NCBI GenBank assembly: GCA_009733775.1
Contig: WOGZ01000017.1
Coordinates: forward strand, 124,001-188,000
Direction of reading: 5' to 3'
DNA: 64,000 nucleotides
Origin: Alectoria sarmentosa
Lineage: Eukaryota > Ascomycota > Lecanoromycetes > Lecanorales > Parmeliaceae
Below the pieces are notes generated by a model, which was given only the letters and a program-made list of their open reading frames with translations, did not search any database and had not been told where the DNA came from. The translations under genes were made by a program, and so were the position numbers. Below, one piece after another: positions 57,550 to 64,000 of the stretch. Position 1 is the stretch's first letter. Each line of letters opens with the position of its first letter.

Positions 57550-57795
57550 ATCGAAAGCTCGAAACAGGATCCAATGGAACAAACGACTTAGGAATTTGAT
57601 CCAACTAGAGGGTGGCATGTAGAGAAAATGGTGGTAAAATTTGTGATAGATAGGAAATGTAAGCCACCGTTGAGCGTGATTGTGAAAGAAACGTAGAACA
57701 TTGTGTCGGTACAGATATGGGGAACACTATTATCGTGCACAACGGCTCTAGAGAAAACATGAACACGGAGAGATGAAGTGCAGACAGCTTACTTG

Positions 57796-57841
57796 CCCAC
57801 CTAACCACCTAACCACCTACCCACCTACATACCTACCTACC
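57796..57841 (+). repeat. Short (ACCTACC/ACCTAACC) microsatellite
   Basis: Repeats of CCACCTAA, CCACCTAC and ACCTACCT in the 5' region of the DOMON/b561 gene. Confidence 0.7.
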
Positions 57842-58933
57842 GAGCATGTTACCATACTTGTGGCAAACGCGATTAGACCTGGATGAAGAAAGCTGTGACC
57901 ATAAGAAAGCCATGGCCACAATGTCCGATTTACTGCAGGATATTGATGAATGCAGAGTCAAAGTGTCTTAATTTTGGTGCTTGACCTTGCAGCAGTTGCC
58001 CAGACGCTAGCGTAGGAATTTAGCGTCCGAGGGTCGTCAGCGCCCCCACTGCAGAGTCATCTGGTCTTTCGAGGTTTCATCCAAAGCAGGTAATGATAAG
58101 GTTTAATAACTACGAGGGTACTACAAGATAACTCGACTAGTCTTCGGTGCTTCCTCCGTTTATGACTCGTGCGCTTACAGGTCCGTCGCGTGAGCTCGGC
58201 CTCTGAGAGCTTTGCTCGATGACACCATGATCCGGCAAGTAATTTGAACCGGGAGTTGGAATTGGGCACCTGGATACCAGGCTGATATCGTGATCATGTC
58301 GCCAGCATTTACGATTTCAGTGACGGTGTATATTTCCGCGATGCTCACGGGCGCGATTGTTGCTGCTGGTTGAGAGAAAAGCAGCCCGGTGTCTTTTGGC
58401 ATGTGCTGTGATTGCGGGTTTGGTGGCCGGAAATGTTTCGGAGGAGCTGTGAGTGTTGTGCTACAGATTCGGGGTCTCACGGATGATGTTTGGGGCGCAC
58501 GAATTGCTTGGCCTGGAGGTAGATGCTAGGACTATGCTGTACCTTGAGCTTGGAATGGAATTTGTGTTCAAGACGTGAACGGATTCGTTGACGAGTGTCG
58601 ATGCAAAGGTTCTATGTGAAGTGCAGAATTGCCCAGAGAGAACCCAATCTTACTTCATGGATAAGGCATTAATTGCTCGAAGCCGCTGTTAGAGTTTGCC
58701 ACCACGAGTTGGTTTCTGGGATGCTATCACGACTACGAACTGAGTACTTGATTGAGAAAAGTAGGCGGCTCGAAAAGACTTACGATGGCAGAGTTGGCTT
58801 TGTTCCATGAACCGCAAAGAACGCGAAAGCACGTTGATGAATTGAAACGTTATTGCGACGATAATAGTATAGAAAACGACACCATCATCAGATACGCCAG
58901 CTAGCCGGGCCTCTTCCTCAGTCGGCCACATGA
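57842..58933. other. Intergenic, b561 5' side / UstYa 3' side
   Basis: 1.1 kb. Open stretches on the minus strand (for example 58175-58480) begin only with non-ATG codons and show no known domain; they are left out. The promoter of the b561 gene lies on the left part. Confidence 0.4.
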
Positions 58934-60062
58934 TCAGTGATCACCGTGTTCATGAGGCGGCCCATCAGCAACACCAATATTATCGCCCTCGCCGTCCGGA
59001 TATGCTGGGCCAAACTTAGGATGCACAAGGCCCAGTTTGAACATGTTCACAGAATCCTTCTTCGTCCAGTCCTCCATTTTCTGCCAATTTACGCATTCGT
59101 GGGTGGTAGCATTTGCGACTGGCATGCGGCTGGTCTCGGTCCAGTGGAATGTGATGAGGCCGACGTCGCCGTGGCACATCGCGGATTGGCGGAGGAAGTC
59201 AAGGCAGTGCTCTGAGGGAGGGTATGTTAATCGATGCTAAGGGGAATGGGGGAGTGGGGAAGCGTTCACCATTGTGCAGACGATTCTTCTCTTTCTGCTG
59301 GGGAGTACTGTCCTTGAAGTAGTAGTCTTGGTACATGTACTGGTGGAGACGTTTCTAAAGAAGTGTTGGAATAGAAGCTCGAGAGTGAGACGGAGTAACG
59401 GATGACTTGCGATGCAGTGGATCTCATGCCACATATTCAACGTACCGACATATCCAGAACCATCTGGGATTGCCACGCCGATGTCTTTGCGTCCGTAATG
59501 GTCCATTACTTCTGGTGAAATGCGTATGTTCTCATCTGTTTGAGGTGGTTAGCAGCAGCAGCAAAATAGTTGTACACCTCTGGGTATGGGCGCTCACTGT
59601 CAAGAAGGTTGTGCCATGCAAGATCAAGCTCAGCGCTAGGTTTTCCGGAGTAGATGCCCTTTTCTTGGATTTTATCTCCCAGTGTGAAGGAACGCTCTTC
59701 ATATAGTACTGCTTCCCGTGCCGGCGCTATATGGATCAGCATACCTACACTCTGAAGCGACGGAAGGTCTCAGGCGTACTTATTACCAATCCTGGACCAT
59801 TGAGTCGGCGATAGCTAGCATATGAGGATGCCACAAGGTAGAGAAGGACGAGGTATGAGAGAAAGATAAAAATATGAGCATATATTAGGGGCGCGTATCG
59901 TCTCAAGATCGAATCAGTTTTTGCCAACTGAATGGTGTTCTTTTCTAGTAGGCCATCGGAAGACAATGAACCTTCACCTTCGTCTGATGAGGTTCTTGCT
60001 AGTGTATAGTGGAATTTCTCATCAAGCTTGTTTGAGTCTGAAGACTTGAATAATGCAGCCAT
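58934..60062 (-). CDS. UstYa-family (DUF3328) protein, peptide-modifying oxidase type
   Basis: Five exons: 59780-60062, 59598-59726, 59411-59535, 59270-59354 and 58934-59211. The introns are 53, 62, 56 and 58 bp. The total is 900 nt with unbroken phase, 299 aa. An N-terminal cytosolic segment of about 60 residues precedes one membrane anchor (YAHIFIFLSYLVLLYLVASS). TPAREAVLYEERSF and AELDLAWHNLL follow, then IPDGSGYVGTLNMWHEIHC and NRLHNEHCLDFLRQSAMCHG. The two HxxHC motifs (HEIHC, HNEHC) are the hallmark of UstYa proteins, thought to bind metal and drive oxidative cyclisation of fungal peptides such as ustiloxins, cyclochlorotine and other DUF3328-cluster products. Intron 3 uses a GC donor (ATC/GCAAGT). 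The gene points away from the candidate precursor gene at 61773, with 1.7 kb between their starts. Confidence 0.9.
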
Positions 60063-61772
60063 GAGTAGATTGCTCTGAGATAGAGAGTTGGAAAGACGGG
60101 GGAGGATACACTTTAATCGGCTCTCATACGAACGATCGAGATGCGAAGTGGAATAAAATTACGAGCAAAGGCTCCTCTAGCTATGAAAAGTCGTGCTTGA
60201 GTACTCTGCTATGTCTGCGTCCGCCTTGTCAATAAGTTGCAGCTCTGTCAACGACCTGCGTAGAAGTCGAAGTCAAGACGCTACATGACCGTGCAGGGGA
60301 TGCCTTTACATTCTACATGATATGCGAGACGAGTCGACAATCCTTAGAAGCAGGACTCCATGCCGATTGCAACGCGCCGATTGCGTAATGTGTGATTACC
60401 TACCTTATCTAACTTCCGACCTTGCATGCAGAATATATGCCACACGCCAGAACGCAAAGATGTCGGAAAGGCACTGTCAGTCGGCCTCTACACTAGAATC
60501 TCCCGTCAGTGTCATTGCGCTGTTTCTGCCACATAACAATTCATTCCCCGCACATCTGCAGAGTCCCAACATGGAGAGCGCATGGAAAATCTTAGACCAT
60601 GCTCCACTGCCGGTACTTTACACCCATGCTCTGTATAAGTATAACCTCTTTTTCAGAAATGCTGTGCATACTCATCTATTCAGTGCCAACGCCAAGACCT
60701 ATTTCTCCTATGCCGAATGACCATACGTCTCAGCAGTCATACCAACTATCTTCTGTCAACAACCTCAATGTACCATGTTTTCGGTGACACGCAGATCGTT
60801 CGTAAGCCATCAAGCTATCCTGGCTGACATATTTGATTCGCAGGCCAAGCCCGGCTGGATTTCCTTCAACGCAATTCGTCTTTACGAGTGGTCGTTGGTA
60901 GTGTTCTCCTTGACATTGCAGATAAAGACGCGGAGAATCTGAAGATGTTATGACCATTTCCTACCATCGCAAGACGGTAGTCGGACTGGAGGATGGAACA
61001 GCCGTCTGTACATCCAAGGATGCCGGAATGAAAATTCTCCATAGGATAAGTTGTGATTGTAATCTGGGAATTATCAAGTTCTGATTGTGTTTTTGCCTGA
61101 GCTAGGGTCTAGACTCGTCGAGCATAATCATCATCCGACAGCTCTTTGCGACTCATGATTCGACGGAACAGCAGAGATATTTATGGCCAATTCCACGTCA
61201 ATCTGGCTCCCACATGTTGACAAGGCCAAGCTCCAGAAGCGGGCTTCACTGATTGCTGGTGGCTTTCACTGCCAAAAAACATAGGGAACATGACATTGCA
61301 TCTTCTAGTATGCCTCGATCCATACCGATACATTCCAAGTTGAAGGAGCATCTCATTGCTACTACCGTCCCATTTGTAGAGATGACCTATCGTCATTTTT
61401 GTGTTTTGTCACGCTGTCTACATGGATGACTTCTGCCTTACCATTCCCATCTCAATCATACAGGGTCACCTGCAATGAAGGAAGCTCATTACCTTTGATG
61501 CCGGCCTCCAGATGTCATTAGTTCTAAAGCGAAGATTACGCTAGATCGCGCAACTGTACTGTTGATTAATCCTAGTCCACTGACGTGGCATGTGTGGCAT
61601 ATCTTGACCGGTGGAGTCCAAGGGGATTATTCCATCAAGAGGCTCAAAATATCCATTTAAAGGCATCACCCACTGTCGAAATTCTCCAGTCCAGCCCAGC
61701 ATCAACCCTCTTCATATTCAATCAGCATCCCGTTATCCCCACTTGGTCTCAGACGAGTTCAACAACGCAAAA
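60063..61772. promoter_or_regulatory. Divergent intergenic region between the UstYa gene and the candidate precursor gene
   Basis: 1.7 kb separating two outward-facing starts, so both promoters lie here and could be co-regulated. A TATA-like ATTTAAAG lies near 61655, about 115 bp before the precursor ATG. I see no further UstYa-type or tailoring gene in it. Confidence 0.4.
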
Positions 61773-62089
61773 ATGCATCCGTCCACGCTCATCAGCCTTC
61801 TCCCGCTCCTTGCGGTCTTGACCGTTGCGGCCCCAGTCATCAAAGGAACCATTGCCCCACTTGCTGAAAGAGCTGAGGGTAACTCAACTTCTGTGTACAC
61901 TGTGGAAAAGGTTGGAACCCTTTCCTTGTGTATCGATGACTTCTAACGGTCTAGCGCTCTGATGCCGACACTGCTTCGAAATACGACAGCATCGACACGC
62001 GCAAGCGCTCTGATGCAGACAGTGCATCGATCTATGCTGTTGATAAGAGGAACGACGCAGACAATGCTTCGATCTACACTGTTGAATAA
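61773..62089 (+). CDS. Candidate Kex2-processed secreted RiPP precursor (dikaritin/UstA-like)
   Basis: Two exons, 61773-61910 and 61955-62089, with a 44-bp intron (branch-like TTCTAAC, acceptor TAG), give 90 aa. Residues 1-20 are a signal peptide (LISLLPLLAVLTVAA). The rest is built of four related segments. Each ends in a short Tyr-containing piece followed by a Kex2 site: VYTVE-KR (KR at 46-47), KYDSIDTR-KR (63-64), SIYAVD-KR (77-78) and a last SIYTVE at the C-terminus. The spacers are SDADTAS, SDADSAS and NDADNAS. Signal peptide, repeated core and KR spacing are the layout of fungal UstA-like precursors, and a UstYa gene lies next to it. The KR at 46-47 is split by the intron, so an unspliced reading would miss the repeats. 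The donor GTTGGA is weak, and splicing needs proof. The chemistry of any product is unknown; a small secreted repeat protein is the alternative. Confidence 0.7.
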
Positions 62090-64000
62090 GGGCAGGTGGC
62101 CATAAATGCCCGTTCTGAGTTTAGCTTACGTGATGTCTCAGAGGTTCATCCTAGTCCCCATAAACAGCAGCGAGGAGGGAGACAGATGGTATGTTGGGCA
62201 TGATGGTTCGGGATTGATATCGCGCATGGGTTCGGGCAAAGCTTGATTGTTGGTGTCTGAAATGGGGCTTGGAAGGACGTGGCATACGGGGGGCAGGGGA
62301 TTGATTCTTCTGTACAAGGCCGAACGAACCATCTAGCGCCTGATACACAGTCACAGTCGAACTAGAGATGCCCGTACAACTTTCGTAAAGTACTTCAGCG
62401 AAGGGTTATGAGTCTGAAAAACAATATGCAAACCGTGTTATTTTATGAAACCGCCTTTCGGCGGTTGCTGAGTAAAGTATTATGCTACCGAAGTATAAAT
62501 TTACGGAGGTCTGCGCCAAAAGTCCTGCACCATGCCAGGAAAAGGGTCCAGATGTCGGATATCACCCACTTTAGAGGTTGCCTGGACAATGCACTTAGAA
62601 CTGTGTCGGAAATGAACCTGGCTCCAGCCCATCATGGGGCCTGAGGACCAAAGGTAGTTCTAGGGTTTCCCAGTACAGGGCAGCCTTCCGAAAGTAGGCT
62701 TAGGGCTTATGCTAGCGCGGGTGCAAGAATTTTGGTGCAGACCTCCATACAAGGTAGAAACCGTGTAACTAAGTACGGTTGATCTAACTCGCAGTCACCG
62801 CTCAGGTAAAGTTGATAATAATTAGCTTAACCCGGGATCTTTCTCTACGACTTATTCATATCATTACATCTTTACCTTGTTATTGTACATGCAGATTGAT
62901 GCTTCTGGCTACAATTGCGATTGGCTACCTGGAGCGGATGGGGAAGAAAGTCTGATACCTTATCCACAATGAATAGTGGCCGGGTCCTCTATCTGCAGAA
63001 GCGCCTTAGAAGACGAAATGTCGAGTCGCATTGAGGTAAAGACGAAGAAGAGAAAGAAGAAGAGGAAGCAAGGAAGCCAGCAAGCTAGAAAATGAATTAC
63101 GGTCAACAGCCATTGACATGATTCAAGTAGTAGAGTAGACGAATTTGCCCGCGTTAGCATTTTCCGACTCGTGCGGCTGAAGAGTCCAAGTCCCCTAGAT
63201 CTGGCGGTCCGGCTCGGATATGCCTCACGTAGTACCCGAAAAGCAGCAGGCTAGCCAGGTGAATAAGCGGCATCTATTGGTGCCTATTTCCGTGCCAAGA
63301 GCTTACTAATTATCAGATTTTCTGGTCGCAGGGCTCCTTTTTCTTATTCCCGCTTGTAGGTTTACTAAGTCATTACGTGTATGCCATTCAAGAAGACTCC
63401 AACAACAATGCTATGGCATTGGCATGCCATCCAAAAATGCCTCATGTCTTTACATGAAAGACAGCCGGACACTAACTCAGGAGTCAGGATGCTTTCTAAA
63501 CTCCGGACACGAAAACCTGATTGACCAAGGTGGCCAAACCCAACCACTTGGCTGCTCGACCGCCGCGACCCTCTCAGAAAAAAAGGGAACAAGAAAGCAC
63601 GCATACCAGTCTACTCGAGTCTCGCTCGGATAATCGCGGACACTAACCTGATGTGAATGAATGTACATGTATCGACAAAGCCGTGTGAACGTATGAGATG
63701 CCTATGGTCAAATGGAATGTGACCTTCCTGTTCAGTAGTTGAATGAACTGACAGAGTGACTGTATTGAATGATCTTGGTGAGAATGATGATTCGCTGGCT
63801 TCTACACTACCTAACGTCAAAGAAGCCAACCCCGCCATACTCCACGTCTGCAATGGCATTCCTACCTTTCCCTATATCCAAGGGGAATGCTAGTGACTCA
63901 CAGTTGACCGCGTTTCCATTAACATGCCTCGGGGCCTGGATCGATCCAAAAGGTGCAAGACGAACGAGAAAAGATGGGGCGCTTTTGCTCTATCACCGCC
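62090..64000. other. Right-hand gene-poor region (contains the MITE)
   Basis: About 1.9 kb downstream of the candidate precursor gene up to the window edge. Apart from the MITE I see no supported gene; short frames on both strands lack domains. A further gene of the peptide locus could lie beyond the edge. Confidence 0.4.
62504..62747. mobile_element. 244-bp MITE with TA target duplication (Tc1/mariner-like)
   Basis: Inverted ends of about 28-30 bp: the left reads CGGAGGTCTGCGCCAAAAGT, the right (inverted) TGGAGGTCTGCACCAAAATT. Their differences are mostly C/T. Both sides are flanked by TA (62502-62503, 62748-62749). No coding capacity. A diverged internal segment recurs near 40880-40950. 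Confidence 0.7.

Noticed and set aside
58175..58480. Minus-strand open frame between the b561 and UstYa genes
   Set aside because: It starts at GTG with no ATG, shows no domain, and lies beyond the well-supported stop of the UstYa gene.
59727..59761. Earlier donor (at 59786) with a 35-bp intron in the UstYa gene
   Set aside because: Too short for a fungal intron. The 53-bp alternative (59727-59779) gives the conserved TPAREAV.

Overview
This is a nuclear window from a filamentous ascomycete (Pezizomycotina). The genes carry many short introns of about 45-75 bp with GT/AG (twice GC/AG) borders and CTAAC-like branch points. The proteins have fungal family signatures, and one long AT-rich block looks degraded by repeat-induced point mutation (RIP). 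I cannot fix the genus; a Leotiomycetes-type genome would fit, but that is inference. All splice models below were worked out by eye from reading frame, splice borders and remembered family conservation. No search or RNA evidence was available.

Layout: 1-1064 (-) 5' part of a type II mitochondrial NADH dehydrogenase; 1491-4027 (-) alpha-arrestin with a PPxY motif; 5796-8532 (+) multi-BRCT Rad4/Dpb11/TopBP1 protein; 9368-10441 (-) PLAC8 protein; 11750-13081 (-) RGS-domain membrane protein; 14820-15610 (-) a possible broken gene; 16612-18918 (+) a seven-exon AAA ATPase; 21179-22214 (-) an acidic mitochondrial-type protein; 23050-27270 (+) CAND1; 28527-30386 (+) Ptc1-like PP2C phosphatase; 30742-33076 (+) F-box/RCC1 protein of the Saf1 type; 33350-37992 (-) Dcn1; 38383-40782 (-) Mvp1 sorting nexin. 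Three regulators of cullin-RING ligases (CAND1, an F-box protein and Dcn1) lie within 15 kb. Dcn1 has a 3.5-kb intron that holds a 1,160-codon same-strand ORF, open and in frame into the next Dcn1 exon.

41329-55009 is a single 13.7-kb insertion. It has perfect 19-bp terminal inverted repeats (CAGGGCGCCC...) and a perfect 8-bp target duplication (TCCAATTC), the hallmarks of a hAT-type DNA transposon. Its ends keep normal base composition. Its interior is extremely AT-rich and holds Ty1/copia relics, LTR-like direct repeats and minisatellite-like arrays, with no intact gene.

Right of the insertion: 56215-57549 (-) a DOMON/cytochrome b561 membrane protein; 58934-60062 (-) a five-exon UstYa/DUF3328 protein; 61773-62089 (+) a 90-aa secreted precursor with repeated Tyr-containing segments separated by Kex2 (KR) sites. 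The last two together look like a small dikaritin-type RiPP locus (ribosomally made, Kex2-processed, UstYa-modified peptides). A 244-bp TA-flanked MITE follows at 62504-62747. The most notable items are the candidate RiPP locus, the hAT-bounded RIP island and the ORF nested in Dcn1.
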